From Vannielia litorea (GTDB taxonomy: Bacteria > Pseudomonadota > Alphaproteobacteria > Rhodobacterales > Rhodobacteraceae), in NCBI RefSeq assembly GCF_018424695.1, contig NZ_QTNQ01000011.1:1-64000 (forward strand): a stretch of 64,000 nt of DNA. The letters run 5' to 3'. The notes under the pieces were generated by a model. It saw only the letters and a program-made list of their open reading frames with translations. It searched no databases and was not told the origin of the DNA. Made by a program: the position numbers and the translations under genes. Every line of letters starts with the position of its first letter. The first letter of the stretch is position 1. Of this stretch, positions 16,138 to 25,707 are shown piece by piece.

Positions 16138-19100
16138 CTAGGACGCAGGTTTGGCGGCGGCGAAGGAAGTTGTCACATTCGCCGTTCGCCGTGCCTTCTG
16201 CCAGGAGGCCAGCTTTCCGGTCACCGCCCGAGACAGCGCCCGATAGACCGTCCACATCATGAGGATGCGATAGGCCACACGCTGCAATGGCCAATAGAGC
16301 AGCAGTTTCCAGTCTCGCTTCGCCTCGTATCGCATCGCCAGAACCGCAACCAGCAGCTCGGTCAGAGGCATGACGGCATAGCCAAGCAACATCAGACCCG
16401 GCGAACTGTCGGTGGCGTAGGGCAGCCCGTAGAACAGCGTCGTCGTCAGGTTCAGCACCGCGATGATCGCAACCAGATCCACGATCGGCGCAAAGAGCGG
16501 CAAGAGCATGCCTGACACGATCTGGTCGGGGATTGCTGCCAGCCCGACGGACCTGCGCTCCCGCACTGCACCCCGGTGTTTCCATGCCGTCTGCAACTTG
16601 CCCAGCGTCCAGCGAAGGCGCTGCGCCAAGAAGGCCTTCACCGTTTCCGGCGCCTCGGTGTAGCAGAGCGCGCGCTCGTCATATTCCACCCGGTAACCCG
16701 CCCGAATGAGCGATACCGTGAGGTCGGCATCCTCGGTCATCGTCTCCGGCGAGTAGAGCCCCGCCTCGATCACCGCGTCGCGCCGCCACGCCCCAATCGC
16801 GCCCGGCACCACCATGATGGCGTTCAGCGCCTCATAGGCGCGGCGGTCCACGTTCTGGCCGACGAGATACTCGATCGCCTGGAATCGCGTCAGCAGGTTG
16901 CGCTGGTTGCCCACGATGACCTTGCCGGCCACGGCCCCCACACGCGGGTCCTTCATCTTCTGCACCAGATGCCCGATCGCATCCGGGGCAAGGATCGTGT
17001 CGGCATCAATTGCCACTACGATCTCGCTATCGGAGCGCGCGAAGCCCTTGTTGGCGGCAGCCCACTTTCCCTGGTTCCTTTGGGTATAGACCTTCACCCG
17101 AGGGTTCCGGCGAAACTTCGACCTGGCGATCTTCAGCGTATTGTCGGTGGAGCCGTCATTCACCACGATCACGTCGAAGTTGCCATAGGTGCTCTGGAGA
17201 ATGTTGTTCACCGAACTGACGATCACGTTCTCTTCGTTATAGGCTGGCACGATCACGGTCACACTCGGGGCATATCCCTCGTGAACCACGGCATGCCGCC
17301 CGCGACGCAGGCAAAGAAACAGCACCAGAGACACCCGGAAGATCGCAAAGGCGATGACCAGCCAGAACATCATCCGTGCGAACTGCCAAATGTAGATCAG
17401 AGTGAAGAGCGAGATCGTCTCGAAGGTGGTGCGGGCGCCCCGGACATCGGGCATCAGCTGCTCCGACGTCACCCCCATGAAGTCTGCGGCGTTCACGAAG
17501 CTCACACCTTCGGCCTGCAGCGTGGCAATTATGATGGACAGGGCCTGCACGGTTGCCTCGCGGTTCCCGCCCGCATCGTGAATCAGCAGCACCTGCCCCT
17601 GCTCCGGGCTGGCCCGGACCTCGTCGATCACGAAGTCGGCGATCCTCTGCGGATCCTTCCAGACCCAGTCGTGCGGCACGATATCGCTTCCGATGGTGAT
17701 GTAGCCAAGGTCGTCGAGTTTGCTCATCTTCTCGGCAAGGCGCCCGGTGTCCGGCCCCGGCCCGTCCACGTAGGGCGGCCTGAACAGCAGCGGGCGTTTG
17801 CCGGTCAACGTGGCCGTCAGGCGACCCTGCATCTGCAACTCCTGCTTTAGCCGGAAGTCGGTGGCGTCCTCGATGTGCGGGTGGGTGAAGGTGTGCAGCC
17901 CAACGATATGCCCCTCATCCACCATCCGGCGGATCAGGCCACGGTTGCTCAGCATGTTAACCCCGATCGGGAAGAAGGTTGCCTGCACCTCTGCGTCGCG
18001 CAGAACGTCGAGCACCTGGCTGGTGTACTTCTCGTCCGGGCCGTCATCGAAGGTGATGGCCACCATCTTGCTCTCGGGCCGCCCCCACCGCCGCACGATG
18101 TAGGGCACCGGTGCGGTGCGGAAGCTCTCACTCGCGATCTCGCCGCTGTCCGGATCGAACTGCACCGCGCGATCGCCCGGCACCGGATCGGTTTCGAAGT
18201 CGTGGAAGGGGCCGCTGCCAGTGTAGCGCACGCTGTCGGAGAGGTTCACCACTTCCAGCGCCTTGCCCGCCGTCTCCGGCTCGAGCGCGGTGGCTTGCAA
18301 CATGGGCCACAGCGACGGGTCTTCACGGCCAACACCCCAGATCGCCACCCGGCTCACCCCAAGCTCCCGCGCCAGCCGCAGCTGGTTGTAGGCCGTCGCG
18401 GCGTCGAGATACCAGATGCGCTCGTTCTGGCCCGCGGCGTTGACAAAGGTGACCATCGGGTTGCGCGGGCGGTCGGGAAACAGGGCGTATCCGCCGAAAT
18501 GGTGCAACCGCCGCATGATTTCCGCATGATCGACAGGCTGCGGCCCGCTCTCTCCGGCGATCCAGCTCAGCCCGCCGGCCCCGATGGCAACCACGAGCTT
18601 GGGAGCCGGCACAACCTCGGCGACTCGCCGCATCTCATAGTCGAACCACTCTCGGGGCGCGCGCGGGGTTTCGATCATATCTGCGAAGTGCGGGCGGAAC
18701 ATGCGCACGATAACCCTGTCCAGCATGTCCAACGTGTCCGGCGGGATCGACTCGACCGCATCGCTGTAAGTCACGACGCAGGTTTCGAAACGGGCCGGCG
18801 CAACATGCTGACGCAGCGCGGTCAGCAGCCCTCCAACCTGCATCATCCCGCCCCATTCAAGATCACCGACATCCAAGCACAGACCTTCGAAGGCTTGCGC
18901 TTCGACGTGCGCCGCCAGATCGAAGGCAACCGACTGAATGAACCGCGGGTCCGCGAGAACGTCGGAACCGGTGGGGTCGAACTCTTCGAGACGCACAAGA
19001 GGCGTCAGCGCGTATCTTTCGCGCGATTGCATCAGGGGGCTGTCGGCAAGCTGCTCGGGGTATTGTTCGGGCATCGCCCAACCGGTGCCGTCCGGGGTCA

Positions 19101-19599
19101 GAACGAACCAGTCCGGCATCGCGGCATCGAAGTGGCCGCAGGCCCGCCCAAGGGCCGCTTCCCGGTAGTCGTCGCGAATGTCAAAGAAACCGCTGATATG
19201 CGTGAACCCCCCGCGCCCCATGGCGGTGGCCCCTTCGGATGCGCAGTCCAGCTCCGGGCCTTGGCGCAGCCCGAACGTGCTGCGCGCGGTGTCTGCCGCT
19301 TGCTCGTGATCGTGCACCAGATTCCGGGATTTCGATATCTCGGCAAAAATGGGTCGCCAATCGGCAGATTCGCCCGTAAGTTGTTCTACGATCACATCGC
19401 CACCGGGCGAATCGGTAGACGCGACGCTGACGGCGAAGGTCATGCCCCAGATCGTTGCGAGCAAGCACACCAGACCGGCGGCAACAACGACAAGTCGCAT
19501 GCGCCGACGCGATGATGCGCTGAATATCTGTTGTACCGTGGTAGCGCCAGCACCGCCACCACGAGAGCCGCTTGTTGCGGCCCCTTTTCCCCTAACCAT
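16138..19599 (-). CDS. GH18-like / polysaccharide deacetylase / glycosyltransferase 2 fusion
   Basis: A 1153-residue three-domain protein. After an N-terminal membrane anchor (about 33-57) comes a GH18-like barrel (about 90-460) whose catalytic region is degenerate (LCLDVGDLEW). Next is a CE4 deacetylase with TFDDGPD (near 517), HTFTHPH (near 568) and RPPY. Paired membrane segments (about 727-763) lead to a processive GT2 domain with VIVPAYNEE (near 779), AIDADT (near 863), TEDAD (near 954) and QRLRW (near 991), then C-terminal membrane helices. The deacetylase should face outward and the GT2 the cytoplasm. The likely role is synthesis and partial deacetylation of a GlcNAc-type polysaccharide. 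The ATG at 19599 follows GGGGGG; it is divergent from the DUF3131 gene. Confidence 0.9.
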   Translation of the reverse strand: MVRGKGAATSGSRGGGAGATTVQQIFSASSRRRMRLVVVAAGLVCLLATIWGMTFAVSVASTDSPGGDVIVEQLTGESADWRPIFAEISKSRNLVHDHEQAADTARSTFGLRQGPELDCASEGATAMGRGGFTHISGFFDIRDDYREAALGRACGHFDAAMPDWFVLTPDGTGWAMPEQYPEQLADSPLMQSRERYALTPLVRLEEFDPTGSDVLADPRFIQSVAFDLAAHVEAQAFEGLCLDVGDLEWGGMMQVGGLLTALRQHVAPARFETCVVTYSDAVESIPPDTLDMLDRVIVRMFRPHFADMIETPRAPREWFDYEMRRVAEVVPAPKLVVAIGAGGLSWIAGESGPQPVDHAEIMRRLHHFGGYALFPDRPRNPMVTFVNAAGQNERIWYLDAATAYNQLRLARELGVSRVAIWGVGREDPSLWPMLQATALEPETAGKALEVVNLSDSVRYTGSGPFHDFETDPVPGDRAVQFDPDSGEIASESFRTAPVPYIVRRWGRPESKMVAITFDDGPDEKYTSQVLDVLRDAEVQATFFPIGVNMLSNRGLIRRMVDEGHIVGLHTFTHPHIEDATDFRLKQELQMQGRLTATLTGKRPLLFRPPYVDGPGPDTGRLAEKMSKLDDLGYITIGSDIVPHDWVWKDPQRIADFVIDEVRASPEQGQVLLIHDAGGNREATVQALSIIIATLQAEGVSFVNAADFMGVTSEQLMPDVRGARTTFETISLFTLIYIWQFARMMFWLVIAFAIFRVSLVLFLCLRRGRHAVVHEGYAPSVTVIVPAYNEENVIVSSVNNILQSTYGNFDVIVVNDGSTDNTLKIARSKFRRNPRVKVYTQRNQGKWAAANKGFARSDSEIVVAIDADTILAPDAIGHLVQKMKDPRVGAVAGKVIVGNQRNLLTRFQAIEYLVGQNVDRRAYEALNAIMVVPGAIGAWRRDAVIEAGLYSPETMTEDADLTVSLIRAGYRVEYDERALCYTEAPETVKAFLAQRLRWTLGKLQTAWKHRGAVRERRSVGLAAIPDQIVSGMLLPLFAPIVDLVAIIAVLNLTTTLFYGLPYATDSSPGLMLLGYAVMPLTELLVAVLAMRYEAKRDWKLLLYWPLQRVAYRILMMWTVYRALSRAVTGKLASWQKARRTANVTTSFAAAKPAS

Positions 19600-19761
19600 T
19601 GAAGCGCCCCCCAGCACGGGATGCTCGATCTCAATGGCCCCAATGCGAATAGCCTACGCCGACCGGTGCAAAAAACAAGCTGTCCGTGCACCCGCTGTAT
19701 TCATGACACCCGGGGTTCGCTACGATCCGGCAATACCGTGGAACAGGTTGAAACGCGGGCA

Positions 19762-22353
19762 ATGAGTTTCGGACGCAGGCATTTTCTACAGTCTTCCCTT
19801 GCGGCCCTGTTTGCAGGGCGGCAGACCATGTCTGCGGCGTCGGCAGCCCCGCGAACTCTCGCGTCGCTCATCATCATACACGGCCTGGATCCACGCACGC
19901 CGGTCTCGGCGCTGATGGCCTTTTTGTCGCCGCTTATCAACTGGGGCCACCCCGTTGCGATGACGATCGATCCGCAGCTTTGGCTGGAAACGCCCCAGAC
20001 AGAGCGGGCTGCGCTGCTTTTCACGATAGAGGCCCTCATTCGCCAATATCCCAACCACGCTGGCTTATTTCCTTACGTCGAAGCGCTTAACGATCTTCCC
20101 GGCTACAGCCAGGAACGGGCCGCCTACGAGGCCAGACGGGCCATGGCAAGCCTGTTTGACACCTCCGATCCCGGAGACCAGCTCCATCGCCAATTGACCA
20201 CCATCGTCTCGGGCGCATCGGTGACCGAGCGCATTCCCGAGGGCCTCACTGCGGCCGGTTTCCGCAACCTGCTGGTGCTGCCTGCAAAAACGAGTGACCT
20301 TCGGTTTGAAACCTATGAGAACGGTACCCTCCGCATATTCGGCGGAATTCGACATGACATTGGTGCCCCGATTGCCGATCTGGGCCAGAACATCGACCGC
20401 CAATTGGAGCGCGACCCGGTCCTTTGTCTTTACATCGATGCGTCACGTTTGTTGCACATGGGCGACATTTCTGCCGATCAGGGCGGATTGGAAATTCTCG
20501 AGAAACTGTCCGGCTTCGCCGACGACGAAAGAATCGCGCCAACCCGAATCGCGCCGCTCCATGCTGCCTCCAGGGTCGCCTTCGAGCGGAGTGTCCTGGT
20601 GCTGGCCGATGTGCGGGAGACAAGCCCTGCACACCGCAAGCAGCTTATCGGGCGCTTTGAAGCGGCGGGTGTTCCGCTGGCCCTAGTCCTGCCTCCGGGC
20701 ACGGACAGCAGTGAGGCGACAGGCTGCAACCTCGTCGCGGCCTCCGAAGAAGAGCCCGCGGGCGACGAAACAGAGACAGGCCGCGCCATGGCCGCTTCAA
20801 CCCGGGATTGCGAAGATCTGATATTGGATTCAGTCTCGGGCGCAGCCTCCGGCACAGGCCTTCTGCCGGCTTACCTCGCCGACAGCAACTTCACGCTTGC
20901 TGGCCTTGACGGTTCCGCCCGGCTCAGGCTCGGGCCGGTGCTGCACCTGCGTGATCGTGCCGACTTGCACGCGCTAAGGCACAGGCTCGGCGCGTATCGG
21001 GACGTCGTCGTTGTCATCGGACCGGAAGTCGTGGATGACCCGGAGTTTCTCGACAAGTTGGTGAACCTCCTTTCCGAGATGCACGAGGCCAATGCCACCG
21101 CCTACGCCGACCTGCCCAGCTGGATCAGCCGCGCGATACCGAGCGACGAGGCGTTTGCCAAGTTCCGCCGTCACCGGCGCATGGCAGCGGAAACGGCACC
21201 ATCGAACGCGCCCCTCGACGAGGCGGAGCAGCTTCACCTCCTGACCGACGCAGCCGTGGCCTGGCGCTACTTTGAGGTCCATGCCCACGAGCAGAGCGGC
21301 CTCGTGCCGGCAACGGTTGGCCGGGTGAACACGCGCGTCACGAACACCTACGAGACGCTGACGATGTGGGACATCGGCTCCTACCTGCTGGCGCTCGAGG
21401 CCGTGCGTGCGCTCGACATGATCGACCAACCCGCCTTCCTGTCACGCGCGGCCAAGGTCATAACGGCCCTGCCGGAAACCCGGATCGACGGGCTGAGGCT
21501 GCCCTGTAGCATGATCTCTTCGAAAACCGGCGAACCGGAAAGCAAACAATTCAACCGATGCGACTTCGGGCGCCTGCTGGCCGCACTGTCCCGTTTGGGC
21601 AAGCACCCCGAGCTGTCGGCGCAGGTCACTGCCAAGGTGGCCGCCTGGGATATTGCCGCCGCCCTCGCCGAAGGGCCGCTCAAGCCCTTCTCGCCAGAAG
21701 CCCTCACCTTTGAGGATCCGTCACATTGCTCGCATTACCTCGCCCGAGCACTTGGCCGCTTCGGCTTCGAGACGACCTCTCCCTATCGGCGGGCCTACAC
21801 AGGGGCGCATCTGGCCGACCGGCGGATGTCTCTGCTGTATGAGGCAGGCCGCATCGGGAGCCTTGGTGCCGAGCCATTGCTTCTCGAGATCATCGAGCTC
21901 GGCGCATCACCCGAGTCCGAATGGCTCGCAGAGGTTCTGTTCAACGAACAATACAGTGCCCACAAGGCCGATGGCGGGCTTTACTGCGTCTCGGAAGTGC
22001 CGATCAACGAGGCTCCATGGTTTCTCTACCTCGGCCTGGACATGAACAGCGAAACACGAAAATGGGTTCTGGAAACCACGATGTCCGATCGGACATACAA
22101 CGCGTCCAGCCTGCGTGAACGCTACGGTCTCATCCTGAGCACCAAGTCGGCCTTCCTCTGGAACGCCGTGCACCCTCACGCCTATTCCAGCACCTTGGTG
22201 CGGCACATGCGCCGCCATGCCCGCATCCCGGACATGGGCTATGCCTCCGGAGCCTTCTTCAAGTCCGACGCGATCACCGAGAACTACTCCGACGTCAACA
22301 CCAATGCGATCATACTACAGGCCATCGCACACCGCATGGTCGGCGCTCGTTAA
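19762..22353 (+). CDS. DUF3131-type exported protein
   Basis: An 863-residue protein with a Tat-like N-terminus (GRRHFLQSSLAALFAG). The first ~480 residues hold repeated alpha/beta stretches (LIIIHGLDPRTPVSALMAFL, RDVVVVIGPEVVDD) that resemble a divergent polysaccharide-deacetylase-like barrel. I cannot identify them securely. From about 493 to the end the sequence matches DUF3131: SGLVPATVGRVNTRVTNTYE, TMWDIGSYLLALEAVRALDM, LPCSMISSKTGE and YGLILSTKSAFLWNAVHPH. This glucoamylase-like alpha/alpha-barrel fold is often found with exopolysaccharide genes. The start at 19762 is chosen for the signal; the frame is open back to 19621. It is divergent from the glycan polymerase fusion 162 bases away, so the two may share control. 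Confidence 0.8.
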   Translation: MSFGRRHFLQSSLAALFAGRQTMSAASAAPRTLASLIIIHGLDPRTPVSALMAFLSPLINWGHPVAMTIDPQLWLETPQTERAALLFTIEALIRQYPNHAGLFPYVEALNDLPGYSQERAAYEARRAMASLFDTSDPGDQLHRQLTTIVSGASVTERIPEGLTAAGFRNLLVLPAKTSDLRFETYENGTLRIFGGIRHDIGAPIADLGQNIDRQLERDPVLCLYIDASRLLHMGDISADQGGLEILEKLSGFADDERIAPTRIAPLHAASRVAFERSVLVLADVRETSPAHRKQLIGRFEAAGVPLALVLPPGTDSSEATGCNLVAASEEEPAGDETETGRAMAASTRDCEDLILDSVSGAASGTGLLPAYLADSNFTLAGLDGSARLRLGPVLHLRDRADLHALRHRLGAYRDVVVVIGPEVVDDPEFLDKLVNLLSEMHEANATAYADLPSWISRAIPSDEAFAKFRRHRRMAAETAPSNAPLDEAEQLHLLTDAAVAWRYFEVHAHEQSGLVPATVGRVNTRVTNTYETLTMWDIGSYLLALEAVRALDMIDQPAFLSRAAKVITALPETRIDGLRLPCSMISSKTGEPESKQFNRCDFGRLLAALSRLGKHPELSAQVTAKVAAWDIAAALAEGPLKPFSPEALTFEDPSHCSHYLARALGRFGFETTSPYRRAYTGAHLADRRMSLLYEAGRIGSLGAEPLLLEIIELGASPESEWLAEVLFNEQYSAHKADGGLYCVSEVPINEAPWFLYLGLDMNSETRKWVLETTMSDRTYNASSLRERYGLILSTKSAFLWNAVHPHAYSSTLVRHMRRHARIPDMGYASGAFFKSDAITENYSDVNTNAIILQAIAHRMVGAR

Positions 22354-22503
22354 CCAGCCGCAAGGATGGCGCGCGGTCTCCGCCTTGCTCTGCACGCAGC
22401 ACCTCTCTCCCGGCGACTTTCAATGGCACGTCTTTGCAGAGCGGAACCGTAGGACGGGCAAATCCTGCCAGCACGCAGCGCTCCGATGAAACGGTGCCAG
22501 CGT

Positions 22504-22836
22504 TCATACCACCGGATACACGAAGTCCAGAGTGTTTCGCTTGGGTTGACCGCGCAGGATGTGTTGGCCTTCCCCTTCCCGGACCATCCGCGCCAGTTCG
22601 CGGAAATCTCCCGCCAGCTCTGGCGCGTAACGGGCGGCGTAGGCTTCTAGGAAACCAGTCAGCACCGAGCCGTCCTCGCACAGCAGTTCGGACAGGGCGA
22701 CGGGCGGCGCGGACAGCTCCGGCGCGGGCGCTTGCAGCGTGCTCTCGCCCGCCGTCCCGCAGGCCAGGGTATGCGCTTCGGTGTCGAACAACCGCGCGAA
22801 CAGATCCATGAAATCTGCGGTGTCAGTCTCTAGCAT
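22504..22836 (-). CDS. Hypothetical protein downstream of the carbamoyltransferase
   Basis: A 110-residue acidic protein (begins MLETDTADFMDLFARLF; ends NTLDFVYPVV) whose start overlaps the end of the carbamoyltransferase gene by 14 bases. That indicates translational coupling. No signal peptide or membrane segment is seen. It is predicted to be mostly helical (ELLCEDGSVLTGFLEAYAAR, FRELARMVREGEG). I do not recognise the family. Position implies an accessory role for the carbamoyltransferase or the same glycan pathway. Confidence 0.7.
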   Translation of the reverse strand: MLETDTADFMDLFARLFDTEAHTLACGTAGESTLQAPAPELSAPPVALSELLCEDGSVLTGFLEAYAARYAPELAGDFRELARMVREGEGQHILRGQPKRNTLDFVYPVV

Positions 22837-24670
22837 AGGTCGTCTTTCCGATGAAGCGGTTCACCCAGTCGGGCTGGTCGGCGCGGCGCACCAGGAAGGG
22901 GCCGATGGCCAGCATGTCCATCCCGGTGTTCAGGAAGCCGTTGATGGCGTCGGCGGGGGAACAGATGATCGGCTCGCCGCGCACGTTGAAGGAGGTATTG
23001 AGCAGCATCGGGCAGCCTGTGAGCGCATGGAACTTCGCCAGCACCTCGGCAGCCCGGGTCTGGCCGGCCTCCGGGTCGACCGTTTGCAGCCGGGCGCTGA
23101 AATCGACATGGGTGACGGCAGAGAAAGCACTGCGCACGGCGCGCATCAGGTCGAGCGGCTGGTAATGCCCCTCGGCGCGAGCAGTCGCGAGGGTCGCCCT
23201 GTGCCGGTGGCGCTCCTTTAGCGTGGCGACGTACAGCATGTAGGGGCTGTCGGTTGGCCCGTCGAACACTGCCGCGGCCGCGTCCTTAAGCACCATTGGC
23301 GCGAAGGGTCGCCAGCCTTCACGAAACTTGATCTTGCGGTTAACCCTGTCGAGCATGTCGGGCGGGCGCGGGTCTCCCAGGATCGAGCGGTTGCCGAGTG
23401 CGCGCGGGCCAAATTCCATCCGCCCGTCGAAATGGCCGACGACATGGCCCTCGGCGAGGGCGGCGGCGGCCTCGCCCGCCACATCTTCCGGCTCTTCGCA
23501 ATTGAGTTTCGACCGGGTCAGCTCAGCGAGGATCTCGGCCCGGTCATAGGCCGGGCCGAGATAGCCGCCCGCCATCGCGTTCTGCACCGGCCTCGCGGGG
23601 CGGACGGCGGGGCGTTCGGCTCGGCGCTGCGCCGCAACCTCGAGCGCCGCGCCAAGAGCGCCCCCGGCATCGCCTGCGGCAGGCTGGATCCAGAGGGCGT
23701 CGAGGCCCGGCACCTCGGTGAGCAAGCGGCTGTTGGCCACACAGTTCAGCGCAACGCCACCGGCCATGCACAGGCTGGCCTCTCCGCTCAGGCGCAGCGC
23801 GGTGGCGGCAAGCCGGGTCAGCGCCTCCTCAAGCACCACCTGGGCAGAAGCGGCCACGTCCATGAAGTGTTGCTCAGGCGTGCCATCAGGCGCACAGGCC
23901 GGGCGGCCGAAGAGTTGCTCGAACAGCGGGCTGATGGTTGTGACATCGGTGTCGAAGCGGAAATAGGACATGTCGAGCGCGAAGCCGCCATCGTCCTTGA
24001 GGTCGATCAGGGTGTCCTTGATCCGGCCGGCAAACCGTGGCTGCCCGAAGGGCGCCAGTCCCATGAGCTTGTATTCGCCCGAGTTCACCCGGAACCCGCA
24101 ATACTGCGTGAAGGCGCTGTAAAAGAGGCCGAGTGAATGCGGAAACCGGATCTCGGCCAGCGGCGTGAGCGTGTCGCCCTCCCCGCGCCACAGGCTTGTC
24201 GTCGACCACTCCCCGACCCCATCGACGACAAGGACAGCGGCCTTGGAGAAGTGCGACGGGTAGAAGGCGGAGGCGGCATGCGAGCGGTGGTGTGGCACGC
24301 AGAGGATGCGGCCCGGGTCTGCGCAGACCGAAAGCAGCCGGGCGGGCAGGCCGTGGCCGTAGTCGCGCATCATCCGCAGGGTCTGCGGCCAAAGAGCTGC
24401 ACCGCGCGGCGCGGTCTTGCGGGCGTTCTGCATCACCCGCCCGAGCTTCAGCGCCGGGTTCTCGTAATAGGCAACGGTGAGCTCCGCATGGGGCGTCGGC
24501 AGCTGCGACAGGCAATAGCGGATGGCGTGGTCCGGAAAGCTCTTGTCGGCTTTCTTACGGGTGAACCGCTCTTCCTGTGCCGCCGCCAGAATGCGTCCGT
24601 CCTGCACGAGGGCGGCGGCGGCATCGTGAAAATGCGACGAGATGCCAAGGATCGGACCGCCACCTCTCAT
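22823..24670 (-). CDS. NodU/CmcH-type carbamoyltransferase
   Basis: A 615-residue O-carbamoyltransferase. The N-terminal Kae1-like half starts GISSHFHDAAAALVQDG and contains CVPHHRSHAASAFYPS, whose His residues bind metal and carbamoyl-adenylate. It also has VVDGVGEWSTTSLW and CMAGGVALNCVANSRL. The YrdC-like C-terminal half contains GRMEFGPRALGNRSILGD and LLNTSFNVRGEPIICSPADA. Such enzymes transfer a carbamoyl group from carbamoyl phosphate with ATP to a hydroxyl of a sugar or antibiotic. The start overlaps the SGNH hydrolase stop by 4 bases (ATGA). Among sulfotransferases and polysaccharide genes, a glycan acceptor is the best guess. Confidence 0.92.
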   Translation of the reverse strand: MRGGGPILGISSHFHDAAAALVQDGRILAAAQEERFTRKKADKSFPDHAIRYCLSQLPTPHAELTVAYYENPALKLGRVMQNARKTAPRGAALWPQTLRMMRDYGHGLPARLLSVCADPGRILCVPHHRSHAASAFYPSHFSKAAVLVVDGVGEWSTTSLWRGEGDTLTPLAEIRFPHSLGLFYSAFTQYCGFRVNSGEYKLMGLAPFGQPRFAGRIKDTLIDLKDDGGFALDMSYFRFDTDVTTISPLFEQLFGRPACAPDGTPEQHFMDVAASAQVVLEEALTRLAATALRLSGEASLCMAGGVALNCVANSRLLTEVPGLDALWIQPAAGDAGGALGAALEVAAQRRAERPAVRPARPVQNAMAGGYLGPAYDRAEILAELTRSKLNCEEPEDVAGEAAAALAEGHVVGHFDGRMEFGPRALGNRSILGDPRPPDMLDRVNRKIKFREGWRPFAPMVLKDAAAAVFDGPTDSPYMLYVATLKERHRHRATLATARAEGHYQPLDLMRAVRSAFSAVTHVDFSARLQTVDPEAGQTRAAEVLAKFHALTGCPMLLNTSFNVRGEPIICSPADAINGFLNTGMDMLAIGPFLVRRADQPDWVNRFIGKTTYARD

Positions 24671-25539
24671 TCGCTGCCGCCTGTCGCCGTTGCGATCAAC
24701 TGCTGCGCCGCGGGCAGCAGGCGCTCGGCAAAGATCTCGTTCGCCCGGACATTGGGATGCGGATCCAGCGGGCGGAAGGTGTGCTCACGGTCCAGCGGCA
24801 CCGATATGTCGATGGCGACGGAGAAACGCTCCAGCACGAGGGCGTTGAATGCCGGGTCCTGCTTATCCAGAAGCGCAACGCGGATCGGGATGTTTCGGGA
24901 AGCGGCCAGAGCTTCAATCTCCTCCAGCATGGTCAGCGTGGCACCATCGAGCATGACGGGGTCGGGCAGGAAGGCGTTGAACCCGCCGGTTTGCAGCGCT
25001 GGCTGCCAGATCGGCACGTAGATGATCGCATGCCGCCCTTTGCGCCGCTGGCGCAGCACCGGCACATGTTCGACGCCCAGCCTGTACCACTCGGGGCTCA
25101 GGAACTGCTGCATCCGGTGGGGGTGCGGCACATTGCGGAAGCGGTGATCGCTGAACACGCCAAAGATGGCCGCGTCGACCTTGCCATCTCGGATGTCGCG
25201 CCGGAACTGAAGGTAGCTTTGCACCGTGCTCTGGCCGCCGATGCCACGGTTGCGCAACTGCACCTGCGGCAATGCCGCCTGAAGGCGCGCCACGTAGGTT
25301 TCGCCATCAGCGAGGCCGGTGCCGTAGGTGAAGGAACAGCCATAGACGGCCAGTTTGGGCCCTGTGCCTTCCGTCCGGCCCGGCACGTGGCGCCACCCGT
25401 CGGCGCCGATTGTCTGGATCACTTCGGGACGGAAGGCCACCTTGACCCCGTGACCGGGCGTCAGCGACCACCCGAGAACCGGATTGGGCCGGAACAGGAG
25501 CCGGGGCTTGCTGACGATGGTCCGGGTTGGCTGGGTCAC
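24667..25539 (-). CDS. SGNH/GDSL-family hydrolase or acyl-modifying enzyme
   Basis: A 290-residue protein with the SGNH layout. Block I is GCSFTYGTGLADGETY (near 67-82), where Ser is the nucleophile. Block II/III is NRGIGGQSTVQSY. A C-terminal Asp-x-x-His-like element is seen in RPLDPHPNVRANEIFAERLL. No clear signal peptide is present. Members remove or transfer acyl groups on sugars. It is first in a coupled trio with the carbamoyltransferase and the 110-residue protein, so a role in decorating the same product is likely. A truncated or inactive esterase cannot be excluded. Confidence 0.82.
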   Translation of the reverse strand: MTQPTRTIVSKPRLLFRPNPVLGWSLTPGHGVKVAFRPEVIQTIGADGWRHVPGRTEGTGPKLAVYGCSFTYGTGLADGETYVARLQAALPQVQLRNRGIGGQSTVQSYLQFRRDIRDGKVDAAIFGVFSDHRFRNVPHPHRMQQFLSPEWYRLGVEHVPVLRQRRKGRHAIIYVPIWQPALQTGGFNAFLPDPVMLDGATLTMLEEIEALAASRNIPIRVALLDKQDPAFNALVLERFSVAIDISVPLDREHTFRPLDPHPNVRANEIFAERLLPAAQQLIATATGGSE

Positions 25540-25707
25540 TGGAGTCCGTTTGGGCTAGGCATCTGGTCTCGTCACGAAGGCTGCGCAGAAGTTGCCGCTG
25601 GCAGCAAGAGACTCGAGGCGGTCGCGCCGGGGCTGATCGCGGCTGTGGCGTGGCCTGCGGCGGTCACTGTCTGGCGCGCGCAGTTGGCAAGCACAGGCCC
25701 AGCCCTG

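Noticed and set aside
17875-19515. 546-codon forward open frame opposite the glycan fusion gene
   Set aside because: Antisense to a gene with intact CE4 motifs and no own start signal.
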